Position numbers and translations under genes: made by a program. 64,000 bases of DNA, taken from the NCBI RefSeq assembly GCF_005405885.1, contig NZ_BJFL01000016.1:50330-114329 (forward strand). The letters are read 5' to 3'. This document shows positions 49,877-58,606 of the stretch, piece by piece. This stretch comes from Gandjariella thermophila. Its GTDB lineage: Bacteria; Actinomycetota; Actinomycetes; Mycobacteriales; Pseudonocardiaceae. How positions within the stretch are numbered: position 1 is the stretch's first letter; each line of letters opens with the position of its first letter. Under the pieces are notes generated by a model. The model saw nothing but the letters and a program-made list of their open reading frames with translations, did not search any database and was not told the DNA's origin.

Positions 49877-51352
49877 ATGGTGAACCGGGTGGTCCTGGCC
49901 CGCGTGCTGCGCCGGCTGTCGCTGGCCGGTTACGTGACGCTCGTGTACGCGGTGGCCATGACGACCGCCGTGGTGTCGATCGGCCCGTCCGGGCCGGGCG
50001 TGATCGCCATGGCCTTCGTCGCCGCCGCGCTGAGCGTGGCCGGCGCCCGGCCGGTACAGCACCAGGTCGACCGGCTGCTGCGGCGGGTGCTGCTCGGCAC
50101 GCCGCTCACGCCCTACCATGCGCTGGCCGCCGCGGCCGGGCGCCTGCGGGTCCAGTCGTGGGAGCAGGCCCTGCCCGGCCTGGCCAGGGCGGTCGCCGAG
50201 GGCACCTCGGCACGGCAGGCCTCCTTCTGGTTGGCCGCCGGCGACCACCTAGTCCGCGCCGCGACGTGGCCCTCCACGGCGGGCGGCTTCGTCCGTACCG
50301 TGCCAGACCTCACCGCGCTGCGCGCGCTGCCGGACGTCGACCACGCCGTCGCCGTCCTCGACGGCACCACCGAGCGGGGCGCGCTCGCCATCCACAAGGC
50401 CGGCCCGGCCGCCGTGAGCCAGGACAACCGGCGCCTGATGCGGGATGTCGCGAACACCGCCGGGCTGCTGCTGCGCGGCCTGACGCTGAACGCCGAACTG
50501 CGCGAGCGGGTGCGGCTGGCGGAGCGGCTGGAGGAGGAGCTTCGCGCGTCGCGGAGCCGCCTCATGCAGGTCCGTGACATCGAGCGCCGCCGGTCCGTCA
50601 CCGAGATCACCGGAGTCACCGGTGCCGCGCTGGCGGCCATCCGCGTTGAGCTGTCCCGCGCCGGCGCGCTGGTCACCGAGGATCCGGAAGCCGCGGCGCG
50701 GGCGCTCGCCCGGGTGCGGCCCGCGCTCGACGAGCTGATCGAGCGCTTCCGCGCCGTCGTCCGCGGCGTCTTCCCCGCGGTGCTCCGCGACGAGGGCCCG
50801 CGCGTGGCGCTCGAGGAACTCGCCGCCGACCTGCCCCGCCCGGTGCTGCTGACCGGCGGGTTCGGAGCGCGCGGGGAGTGGGAGACCGAGTCCGGCATCT
50901 ACTTCGCCGCTGCCGCGGTCCTGCGGGCGCTGTGCCAGCGGTCCACTGCGGACCCGATTCGGCTCCACCTGCGCCGGAACGCCGGCCGGCTGGTCGTGCG
51001 CGTCGACGACCGCGCACCGGCGGTGCCGCTGCCGGCCGGGCTGCGGGACGGTCTGGCCGACCAGGAGGACAGGCTCGCGGCGCTCGGTGGCGGCCTGCGG
51101 CTGGTCACGACGGCATCGGCGGTCACGGTGCTGGCCTGGCTGCCCGACCGGGTACGGCCGGTCGAGGTGGCGGCGCCGGCCGGCGGTGCGCCGCCGCGGG
51201 CCGGCGCGCCGACCGGGTCGGCGACCACCGTGCCGGCGTCGGCCCGCCGGCCGCGCGCGGGCGTCGCGGTGGCCGCGTCACCACGTCACCGGGTCACCAC
51301 GGAATGCGCCCCGCCACGGTGGTTCCCGCGCCGGGTGCGGAGTGGACGGTGA
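49877..51352 (+). CDS. Degenerate NarX-type sensor kinase
   Basis: A 491-residue protein that aligns by layout with the kinase at 51294-53525. It has two N-terminal membrane helices, a GAF-like region after DRLLRRVLLGTPLTPYHALA, and the dimerisation helix and ATPase domain in order. The phospho-acceptor segment is ERRRSVTEITG where active kinases have ER-LHDGAQ, so the His is gone. The ATPase N-box lacks its Asn (AAVLRALCQRS) and the glycine box is altered. It probably senses or binds but cannot phosphorylate. Start ATG 49877 follows GGGGAG. Its 3' end overlaps the convergent kinase gene by 59 bp. Confidence 0.8.
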   Translation: MVNRVVLARVLRRLSLAGYVTLVYAVAMTTAVVSIGPSGPGVIAMAFVAAALSVAGARPVQHQVDRLLRRVLLGTPLTPYHALAAAAGRLRVQSWEQALPGLARAVAEGTSARQASFWLAAGDHLVRAATWPSTAGGFVRTVPDLTALRALPDVDHAVAVLDGTTERGALAIHKAGPAAVSQDNRRLMRDVANTAGLLLRGLTLNAELRERVRLAERLEEELRASRSRLMQVRDIERRRSVTEITGVTGAALAAIRVELSRAGALVTEDPEAAARALARVRPALDELIERFRAVVRGVFPAVLRDEGPRVALEELAADLPRPVLLTGGFGARGEWETESGIYFAAAAVLRALCQRSTADPIRLHLRRNAGRLVVRVDDRAPAVPLPAGLRDGLADQEDRLAALGGGLRLVTTASAVTVLAWLPDRVRPVEVAAPAGGAPPRAGAPTGSATTVPASARRPRAGVAVAASPRHRVTTECAPPRWFPRRVRSGR

Positions 51353-53525
51353 GCGTGCCCCCCACGGCGTTGGTCCGGTCGCCGATGCCGTGCAACCCGT
51401 GGGTTTCCGGAAGGTCCGTCGCGCCGAAGGCGAATCCGGGGCCGTCGTCGGTGATCCGGAAGGCGAGCCACCGGTCCTCGGCGCGTACCCGCACCCGTAC
51501 CGCGGCCCCGGGGGCGTGCTTGCGGGCGTTGCCGACCGCTTCCAGGCAGGCGAAGTAGACGGCGCTCTCCACGGCCGGCGGGAACCGCCGTCCCGCCACC
51601 ACGCCGTCCACGTCCAGGTCGACGGCGGGTTCGACGTCGCGGAACTGTTCCGCCAGCGCCGGCAGCAGACCGCGGTCGGCGAGCGTGACGGGGAACATCC
51701 CGGCCGCGGTGTCGGTGAGCACCCGCCGGGTGGTGTCCACCTGGTCCACGACGTGCCCGAGGCGCTCCCGCGCGGCCCGCGGCCGGCGGTGCGCGAGTTC
51801 GTGCTCGATCAGGCCGACCGCGGTCCGCAGCGCCACGAGGTGATGCTGTGCGCCGTCGTGGAGGTCGCGTTCGAGGGCTTGCCGTTCGCGGTCCATCTCG
51901 GCGACGCCACGGCGGCGGGACGCGGCGATCGCCTCGGACCGCCGCCGTGCCTTCCGAAGCTGATCGGCCAGTTCGACGCCGAGCCGGCTGTTGCGCAGCA
52001 CGGGTCCGAGCACACCAGCGAGGTCGTCCACGAGGCGGCGCCGGTCCCCGGTCAGCCGGGTCACGCTGGTCCGGTCCACGGTCATCGCGCCCACCCGCTC
52101 CCCGTTGTGCAGCAACGGGAACGTCACGTGCTCCGCGGGCAGGGCGGCGCCGGCCGGCCACTGGTGGTGCCGGTCACCGAGGTCCGGCAGGCGCAGCGTG
52201 ATCCGGCAGAAGGACGCGTCCAGCCCGCCCGCGACGGCCTCCGCGAGCGCCGCCAGGTCCGGGTGGTCGGTCTCGGCCGCCCGGGACAGGTCGGCCACCC
52301 GGGCCAGCACCGCGTACGGGACCGGCGTGCTGCCGTACACCAACCGGTCCAGGAGCCGCTCCACCTGGATGCGCAGCGGCTGGAACAGCACCGCGACGGC
52401 GAGCACCGCCAGCCCCACGGCGAGCACACCACCGCCACCGGCGAAGATCGCGTTGATGCCGGCGACGAGGACCAGGAAGACGGTGCCCAGCAGTACGGTG
52501 ATCAGCGGGTAGGCCAGCCCCCGGCCGAAGAACCGCTCCACCTTCCAGGACCACGTGCGCGCGGCCACGATCAGCAGCGCGCACGGGATGGCGGCGAACA
52601 CCAGCCGGACGAACCAGAACACCAGCGCCGTCGGTTCATACAGCGACCCGGCATCGGAGGTCATCGGGGCGTACAGCGTCAACCCCGGAACGTGCAGCCA
52701 GGACAGCGCCACGGTGACGGCGCCGAGCACGACCGCGAGGGTCAGCGCCATCGTCAGCGCGGTGAACAGCAGCCGGGACTGCCTGCGGACGTCCAGTGTG
52801 GACCCGTGGCGGGCGCGGTGACGCTGCGCCACCAGCCCGACGAGCGGCGTCACGGTCCCGAAGAAGACCACGAAGGTCAACGGGTGGGGATGGCCGCCGG
52901 CGGAGAAGGCCAGCAGGGCCGGTGCGCCGGCGACGCAGCCGCCGACCGCCGCGCCGGCCAGCCACCGGGCCGGCCCGCCGATGTCCCAGCGGCCGGTGGG
53001 GAACAGGGTCAGCGCCACCACGTACGCCACCCCGCCGACGCCGTGCAGCAGAACGAGCACGACCCACCAGACCGCGGCCGGTACCCGGAACGCGGCCTCC
53101 ACGACGCTGATGTCGGCGTGTGCCTGGAGGTTGAAGGCGGCCGCCGAACCGACCATGGCGACGGTCAGCAGCCGGGCGGTCCGATCCCGGCGGCCGTGCC
53201 ACCACAGCGCCGCTGCGATGGCCAGGTTGACCACACTGAACAGGTAGTCCAGCACCGCCTGCCCGACCGGCTCGCTGCTGCGCGCGCCCGCCAGCACCCC
53301 GCGGGCCCACGCGCCGGTCCACCCGGCGCTGCCCGGACCGCCGGCCGCGGCGAAGACGGCATGCGCGCTCGGCCAGTAGCCCGCGACGGTCACCACGGCG
53401 CCCAACGCCAGCCATGCCACGGCCAACAGTACGTACCCGATCAAAAACGGGTACCAGACGCGAATCCGCTGGCCGGGCGGCGAAACGCCGGTTCCGGCTC
53501 CCCCCATGACCGGTGCCTGGGCCAT
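51294..53525 (-). CDS. NarX-type sensor histidine kinase
   Basis: A 743-residue membrane kinase. Eight or more hydrophobic segments fill residues 15-370, a GAF-like domain follows (VLARVADLSRAAETDHPDL onward), then HisKA_3 with ERDLHDGAQHHLVALRTAVG (acceptor His) and an HATPase with AVGNARKHA and TDDGPGF. It autophosphorylates and should pass the phosphate to a NarL-type regulator such as that at 44705. The ATG at 53525 has GAGG just upstream. It is convergent with the degenerate paralogue. The number of membrane segments suggests a lipid or cell-wall signal. Confidence 0.9.
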   Translation of the reverse strand: MAQAPVMGGAGTGVSPPGQRIRVWYPFLIGYVLLAVAWLALGAVVTVAGYWPSAHAVFAAAGGPGSAGWTGAWARGVLAGARSSEPVGQAVLDYLFSVVNLAIAAALWWHGRRDRTARLLTVAMVGSAAAFNLQAHADISVVEAAFRVPAAVWWVVLVLLHGVGGVAYVVALTLFPTGRWDIGGPARWLAGAAVGGCVAGAPALLAFSAGGHPHPLTFVVFFGTVTPLVGLVAQRHRARHGSTLDVRRQSRLLFTALTMALTLAVVLGAVTVALSWLHVPGLTLYAPMTSDAGSLYEPTALVFWFVRLVFAAIPCALLIVAARTWSWKVERFFGRGLAYPLITVLLGTVFLVLVAGINAIFAGGGGVLAVGLAVLAVAVLFQPLRIQVERLLDRLVYGSTPVPYAVLARVADLSRAAETDHPDLAALAEAVAGGLDASFCRITLRLPDLGDRHHQWPAGAALPAEHVTFPLLHNGERVGAMTVDRTSVTRLTGDRRRLVDDLAGVLGPVLRNSRLGVELADQLRKARRRSEAIAASRRRGVAEMDRERQALERDLHDGAQHHLVALRTAVGLIEHELAHRRPRAARERLGHVVDQVDTTRRVLTDTAAGMFPVTLADRGLLPALAEQFRDVEPAVDLDVDGVVAGRRFPPAVESAVYFACLEAVGNARKHAPGAAVRVRVRAEDRWLAFRITDDGPGFAFGATDLPETHGLHGIGDRTNAVGGTLTVHSAPGAGTTVAGRIPW

Positions 53526-53653
53526 CGAGCCTCGGCTTCCGCTGAAAAAGCTCCGAGTACGTCGCGGTGGCGCCGCTCGTGCCGCCGCCGCGATCCGTTG
53601 CCGCGATTGTCGCAGCGGCGGGTCCGGCTGTCGAGGCGATCCGGACCCGGAAC

Positions 53654-54528
53654 ATGAGCGGTATTCGTTATCGGCTTCGTCGCGGCGGGCTCGCCGCGCT
53701 CTCGCTGGTCGGCTGTTGCGGTGCGGTGACATCACCGCGCCCGGCTACGTCGAGTAGTGGCGGGCCGCAGCGCGCGTTGAACGCGCACGGCGAGGCCGCG
53801 GTGAGCGTGGCGTCCGGGCACGCCGGGGAGCCCGGCCTGCCGGGCACGTTCGTGGACTACGAGGTCAGCCCGCGCGAGTACGAGCTCAGCGTCGCGCAGA
53901 CCGTGCTGCGGGTGCACAGCCGGGTCGCGGATCTCTACGACAAGCCGATGGACCAAGTCGAGCAGCAGCTCCGGCTGACCATCCACGAGCTCCGCGAGGA
54001 GCAGGAGAACGAGATGGTCAACAACCCGGAGTTCGGCCTGCTGCACAACGTCGATCTCCGGCAGCGTATCCACACCCGCAGCGGCCCGCCGACCCCGGAC
54101 GACATGGACGAACTGCTGTCCTGGTGTGGAAGGAACCGGCCTTCTGCCTCGCCCACCCCCGGGCCATCGCCGCGTTCGGCCGGGAATGCAGCCGCCGTGG
54201 CCTCTACCCGCACAGCGCGGAGGTGGGCGGGCACCACGTGCCGGCCTGGCGGGGTGTGCCCATCTTCCCGTGCAACAAGCTGCCGCTGAACCGGTACCGC
54301 ACCACGTCGATCCTGCTGATGCGCACCGGCGAGGCCAACCAGGGCGTGGTCGGGCTGCGCCAGACCGGCCTGCCGGACGAGTACGAGCCCGGCCTTTCCG
54401 TGCGGTTCATGAACATCAGCGAGAAGGCGATCATCTCCTACCTGGTGAGCACCTACTACTCCGCGGCGGTTCTGGTTCCGGACGCGCTCGGCGTGCTGGA
54501 CAACGTCGAGATCGGCCGGGAAGACTGA
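53654..54528 (+). pseudogene. Family 2B encapsulin shell protein (EshA-like), N-terminally truncated and frameshifted
   Basis: From about 53771 the sequence follows the C-terminal half of the family 2B encapsulin associated with terpene synthases: [60 protein letters not shown], then [20 protein letters not shown] and [18 protein letters not shown]. The N-arm and most of the cyclic-nucleotide-binding insertion (some 200 residues) are missing; upstream, an unrelated in-frame ATG (53654) gives a short hydrophobic start. Within the conserved part the frame breaks at 54120-54121 (DELLS then LVWKEP), repaired by one extra C. No functional shell is expected. Confidence 0.8.
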
Positions 54529-54537
54529 CCACGGCCG

Positions 54538-54867
54538 ATGCGCGAGCAACCGTTCGAGCTGCCCGAGTTCTACCTGCCCTGGCCGGCCCGGCTGAACCCG
54601 CACCTGGCGGCCGCCCTGCAACACAGCAAGGCGTGGGCCCGGGAGATGGGCATGGTCGCCGATGATCCGGCCGGGCACGGCACGGCGATCTGGGACGAGC
54701 CCACCTACGACGCGGCCGACTACGCCCTGCTGTGCGCCTACACCCGTCCCGACGCGACCGGCGAGAAGCTGAAACTGGTCACCGACTGGTATGTGTGGGT
54801 CTTCTACTTCGACGACCACTTCCTCGAGCACTACAAGCGCACCGGCGACCTGACCGGCGCAACTAAT
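54538..54867 (+). pseudogene. geoA: Geosmin (germacradienol) synthase, 5' fragment
   Basis: The first 107 codons match the start of bifunctional geosmin synthase: FELPEFYLPWPARLNPHLAA, AWAREMGMV, DYALLCAYTRPDA, LVTDWYVWVFYFDDHFLEHY, with the metal-binding DDHFLE at residues 92-97. The protein normally has over 700 residues; here homology stops near 54867 and gives way to EamA permease sequence in the same frame. The fragment lies 9 bp after the encapsulin remnant, the usual shell-cargo order. It has no cyclase activity because the NSE motif and the second domain are gone. Confidence 0.85.
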
Positions 54868-54906
54868 CGCTTGTGCTGGCTAATTCTCCGCGGTGACCAT
54901 GGCGGG

Positions 54907-55869
54907 GTGGCCGAGCAATGCGAGATCCCCGCAAGCAGACCGCCGACCGCCGTCGTCGCGGGAGGGACCGGCCGGGCGGTGGCGGCCGCCGCCGTCACCG
55001 TGGTGGTGTGGGCCTCGGCCTTCGTCGCGATCCGCCAGGTCGGGCATGCGCTGTCCCCGGCGCCGATGGCGCTGGTCCGGCTGGCCGTCGCGGCCGCGGC
55101 GCTCACCGTGCTGGTGGTGCTCCGGCAGCGGCGCGCGCCGCAGGTCCAGCCATCCCGGCGGTCGCTGCTGCTGATCGCGGTGTACGCGGTGCTGTGGCTG
55201 GCCGGGTACACCGTCGCCCTGAACGCCGCGGAGCGGCACGTCGACGCGGGCACCGCCGCACTGCTGGTCAACCTCGCCCCGCTGCTGGTCGCCTTCGGCG
55301 CCGGGCGGTTGCTCGGCGAGGGCTATCCCCGGCAGCTCTTCGCCGGCCTGGTCGTCGCGCTGGGCGGGGTCGCGCTCATCGCGTTCGGTACCGCCGCGCA
55401 CCGCGACGGGGCCGGCGTCGTGCTCTGCCTGCTCGCCGCCGTCCTGTACGCCGCGGGCGTGCTCGTCCAGAAGGTCGCGCTGCGCCGGGTCGACGGGCTC
55501 ACCGCGATCTGGCTCGGCTGCGTCATCGGCGCCGCGGCACTGCTGCCGTGGCTGCCGCAACTCGGCGAGGAACTGCGGACCGCGCCGGCCGGTGCCGTGC
55601 TGGGCGCGGTCTACCTCGGCGTGTTCCCGACCGCCATCGGCTTCACCTCCTGGGCCTACGCCCTCCGCCGCATGGACGCCGGCCGGCTCACCGCGACCAC
55701 CTACGCCGTCCCGGCCGTGTCCGTGCTGCTGTCCTGGCTGCTGCTCGCCGAGGTACCGACGGGTTTCGGGCTGCTCGGCGGCGCGATCTGCCTGATCGGG
55801 GTGGCCATCTCCCGCCGGAAGGGCCGGCTGGGCAGCGCCCGGTCCGCGACCCTCAGTGAAGGCGGCTGA
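54907..55869 (+). CDS. EamA/DMT-family permease
   Basis: A 320-residue transporter with ten predicted helices and the duplicated EamA layout: AVAAAAVTVVVWASAFVAIR, PMALVRLAVAAAALTVL, AGTAALLVNLAPLLVAFGA in the first half, and VLYAAGVLVQKVALRRVDG, VYLGVFPTAIGFTSWAYALR in the second. It probably exports a small metabolite. GTG 54907 is proposed as start; the frame continues upstream without a stop into the geosmin synthase fragment, so a 443-residue fusion starting at 54538 is possible. Its 3' end overlaps the convergent dehydrogenase gene by 17 bp. Confidence 0.82.
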   Translation: MAEQCEIPASRPPTAVVAGGTGRAVAAAAVTVVVWASAFVAIRQVGHALSPAPMALVRLAVAAAALTVLVVLRQRRAPQVQPSRRSLLLIAVYAVLWLAGYTVALNAAERHVDAGTAALLVNLAPLLVAFGAGRLLGEGYPRQLFAGLVVALGGVALIAFGTAAHRDGAGVVLCLLAAVLYAAGVLVQKVALRRVDGLTAIWLGCVIGAAALLPWLPQLGEELRTAPAGAVLGAVYLGVFPTAIGFTSWAYALRRMDAGRLTATTYAVPAVSVLLSWLLLAEVPTGFGLLGGAICLIGVAISRRKGRLGSARSATLSEGG

Positions 55870-56977
55870 TCACCGCGACAACCGCGTCGGCGAACTCGCC
55901 GGTGCCGGCCATGCCGCCCAGGTCCGGGGTGGCGGTGCCGTCGCAAATGGTCCGTTCCACGCCGGCCACCGCCAGGTGCGCGGCGCGGCGGAGTGGGTCG
56001 TCGCCGTGCCGCGCACCCAGCCAGTCCAGCAGCATCGCACCGGAGAGCATCACGGCCGCCGGGTTCGCGATGCCCCGGCCGGCGATGTCCGGGGCGGCGC
56101 CGTGCGCGGCCTGCGCCATGGCGCGCTCGTGCGAGGCGTTGAGTGATCCGGCGATGCCCAGCGAGCCGGCGATCTCGGCGGTGAGGTCGGAGAGGATGTC
56201 GCCGAACATGTTCTCCGTGACGATCACGTCGAACTCGTCGGCACGGCGCAGCAGGTGCACGGTCATCGCGTCGATGTGGTAGTCGTCCACGGCGACGTCC
56301 GGGTAGTCCTCGGCGACCTCCCGGCAGACGTCCCGGAACAGGCCGCTGGTCAGGCGCAGCACGTTGGCCTTGTGCACGATGGTGACCCGGTTGCGGCGCC
56401 GCCGGGCCAGGTCGAAGGCGGTGTGCGCGACGCGTGCCACGCCGGGCCGGGTGACGATGCCGTGCGCGATGGCGACATCGGCGGTGGGCATGAACTCTCC
56501 GGTTCCGGCGCGGGTGTTGCGGTCGGCGTAGAAGCCCTCGGTGTTCTCCCGGACGACCACCAGGTCCGTGCCGGCCACGATCGCCCGGGCACCCTCGAAC
56601 GCCCTCGCCGGGCGGATGTTGGCGAACAGGTCGAAGTGCCTGCGGATGGCGCCGCCAGGAGTCAGCCGCGAGCGGTGCGGCTCGGGATAGCTCGCGCTGT
56701 CGTGCGGACCGAGCACCCAGCCGTCCAGTTCGGCCAGCGTGGTCAGGGTGACGTCCGGAACGGGCGTGCCGAACTCGTCGATCGCCGCCCGGCCGAAGGG
56801 CAGCGGCACCCATGCCACGCCCGGCGCGCCCGCCGCGCGCAGCGCGGCGTCGACCACCCGCATCGCCGCGGGCACGATCTCCGGGCCGATGCCGTCGCCG
56901 TCCAGCACGCCGAGCCGGTATCGGCGCCCGGCGGTCCCGGCGCCCGGTGTGGCAACGTCCCGCTGCGCGCTGGTCAT
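55853..56977 (-). CDS. Isocitrate/isopropylmalate dehydrogenase-family enzyme
   Basis: A 374-residue beta-decarboxylating dehydrogenase. LGVLDGDGIGPEIVPAAM is the N-terminal signature, IRPARAFEGARAIVAGTD and VRENTEGFYADR hold the substrate Arg/Tyr, and NMFGDILSDLTAEIAGSLGI is the metal/NAD motif. The sequence around substrate residues departs from LeuB, and no leucine genes are nearby, so a tartrate/homoisocitrate-type dehydrogenase is equally likely. ATG 56977 has GGGAGGAG 5 nt upstream. It stands alone. Confidence 0.87.
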   Translation of the reverse strand: MTSAQRDVATPGAGTAGRRYRLGVLDGDGIGPEIVPAAMRVVDAALRAAGAPGVAWVPLPFGRAAIDEFGTPVPDVTLTTLAELDGWVLGPHDSASYPEPHRSRLTPGGAIRRHFDLFANIRPARAFEGARAIVAGTDLVVVRENTEGFYADRNTRAGTGEFMPTADVAIAHGIVTRPGVARVAHTAFDLARRRRNRVTIVHKANVLRLTSGLFRDVCREVAEDYPDVAVDDYHIDAMTVHLLRRADEFDVIVTENMFGDILSDLTAEIAGSLGIAGSLNASHERAMAQAAHGAAPDIAGRGIANPAAVMLSGAMLLDWLGARHGDDPLRRAAHLAVAGVERTICDGTATPDLGGMAGTGEFADAVVAVISRLH

Positions 56978-57113
56978 CGAAACTCCTCCCGCGAGTCCGC
57001 ATGGGACAGCATGCCGTCCGGGGCCGCCGTCGCCCGCTTGGCCAGGCCATCAGTCCTTCGCGTGGTTTCCGGTAGCCTGATCGCCACGCTGAGTCGCGGA
57101 GCGAGGAGGGGCC

Positions 57114-57935
57114 GTGTCCGAACAGCGGACATCCTGGGTTCCGGAGAGTGTCGATGTCGACGTACCGAGCGCCGCCCGGATCTATGACTACCTGCTGGGC
57201 GGCGGCCACAACTTCGCGGCCGACCGGGAGATCGCGCGGAAGTTCGAGGAGGCGCTGCCCGGGTCGCGCGAGATCGCCCGGCTCAACCGGGCGTTCCTGC
57301 GCCGCGCGGTGCTGTTCATGGTCGACGCCGGTATCCGGCAGTTCCTCGACCTCGGCTCCGGGGTGCCGACCGTCGGCAACGTGCACGAGATCGCCCAGCA
57401 GGCCGATCCGCGGGCGCGGGTGCTGTACGTGGACAACGAGCCGGTCGCGGTGGCGCACAGCCAACTCATGCTCGCCGACAACGACCGGGCCGCGGCGATC
57501 GAGGCCGACCTCGGCGAACCTGAGGCGATCTTCCGGTCACCGGAGACGGAGCGGCTGATCGACTTCACCGAGCCGCTGGGACTGCTCATGGTGGGTGTGC
57601 TGCACTTCGTGCCGGACAGCCGCGATCCGGGCGCGATCCTGGCCCGCTACCGCGAGCGGCTGGCCGCGGGCAGCTACCTGGCCGTTTCCCATTTCACCGC
57701 CGACACCAGGCCCGCCGAGATGGCGGCCATGGTGGAGGTGATGAAGCGCAGCAAGGACCCGATCTACCCGCGCAGCCGGGCGGAGTTCACCGCGCTGTTC
57801 GACGGTTTCGAACTCGTCGAGCCGGGCGTGGTGAGCACCGCGCAGTGGCGCCCCACGTCGCACGGCGACCTCGGCCACGGGCCCGGCCGCGAACAGATCT
57901 ATGCCGGCGTCGGGCGGAAGGTGGCCGGCATCTGA
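57114..57935 (+). CDS. DUF574 (SAM-dependent) methyltransferase
   Basis: A 273-residue protein of the actinobacterial S-adenosylmethionine methyltransferase family Pfam 04672/DUF574. Landmarks are PSAARIYDYLLGGGHNFAAD (the family start), FLDLGSGVPTVGNVHEIAQ, VLYVDNEPVAVAHSQLML and a final PGREQIYAGVGRK. The substrate is unknown. Such genes are numerous in actinomycetes. GTG 57114 follows AGGAGG with ideal spacing. The AhpD-like gene begins 37 bp downstream, probably co-transcribed. Confidence 0.92.
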   Translation: MSEQRTSWVPESVDVDVPSAARIYDYLLGGGHNFAADREIARKFEEALPGSREIARLNRAFLRRAVLFMVDAGIRQFLDLGSGVPTVGNVHEIAQQADPRARVLYVDNEPVAVAHSQLMLADNDRAAAIEADLGEPEAIFRSPETERLIDFTEPLGLLMVGVLHFVPDSRDPGAILARYRERLAAGSYLAVSHFTADTRPAEMAAMVEVMKRSKDPIYPRSRAEFTALFDGFELVEPGVVSTAQWRPTSHGDLGHGPGREQIYAGVGRKVAGI

Positions 57936-57972
57936 CGGAGGTGTCCGCCGCCCGCCGGAGTTATCGTGAACC

Positions 57973-58554
57973 ATGGCCGGCACGGAGATGATCGTGGCTG
58001 TCAGCCGGTTCCCGGTGACCGAGGTGGAGCAACTGCCCGACGACCTGCGCGAGCGGGTCACGGCGGTCGCGGAGAAGACCGGGTTCGTGCCGAACATCTT
58101 CCGCGCGCTCGGTCACCGGCCGGACGAGTTGCGGGCGTTCCTGGACTACCACGAGGCGCTGATGGACCGCCCCGGCGGGCTGAGCAAGGCCGAGCGCGAA
58201 CTCGTGGTGGTGGCCACCTCGGGGGCGAACCACTGCACCTACTGCGTGGTGGCGCACGGCGCCATCCTGCGGGTGCGGGCCAAGGATCCGCTGCTCGCCG
58301 ACCGGGTGGCGGTCAACCCGTGGCGCGCCGAACTCGACGAGCGCGGCCGAGCTATCGTCGACTTGGCGCTCGCGCTGACCCGCGAGCCCGAACTGTTCGG
58401 CGAGGACCACCTCGTCGCGGCGCGGGATGCGGGCCTGAGCGAGGACGAGATCTGGCACGTCGGCGCGATCACCGCGCTGTTCGCGCTGTCGAACCGGCTG
58501 GCGCACCTCACCGCGTTGCTGCCCAACCCCGAGTTCTTCACGATGGGCCGGTAA
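57973..58554 (+). CDS. AhpD/CMD-like peroxidase-related protein
   Basis: A 193-residue helical protein of the alkylhydroperoxidase D/carboxymuconolactone decarboxylase superfamily (peroxidase-related subgroup). NHCTYCVVAHGAILR holds the redox CxxC with the downstream His of the active site. TGFVPNIFRALGHRPDELRA is the group's typical start and PNPEFFTMGR its end. It probably reduces peroxides with a thiol partner. ATG 57973 is used; an ATG 15 nt downstream is possible. Confidence 0.9.
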   Translation: MAGTEMIVAVSRFPVTEVEQLPDDLRERVTAVAEKTGFVPNIFRALGHRPDELRAFLDYHEALMDRPGGLSKAERELVVVATSGANHCTYCVVAHGAILRVRAKDPLLADRVAVNPWRAELDERGRAIVDLALALTREPELFGEDHLVAARDAGLSEDEIWHVGAITALFALSNRLAHLTALLPNPEFFTMGR

Positions 58555-58606
58555 CGGCCGAACAGGAGTTCGCCGGTTCCCCGCCGGGCCGGAATAGCAT
58601 CGGGGC

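Noticed and set aside
53654..53770. Apparent lipoprotein signal (hydrophobic stretch ending LVGCC) in frame before the encapsulin remnant
   Set aside because: The stretch overlaps no conserved gene start, sits between the kinase promoter and the remnant, and is probably a chance frame; it is not annotated as a separate gene.
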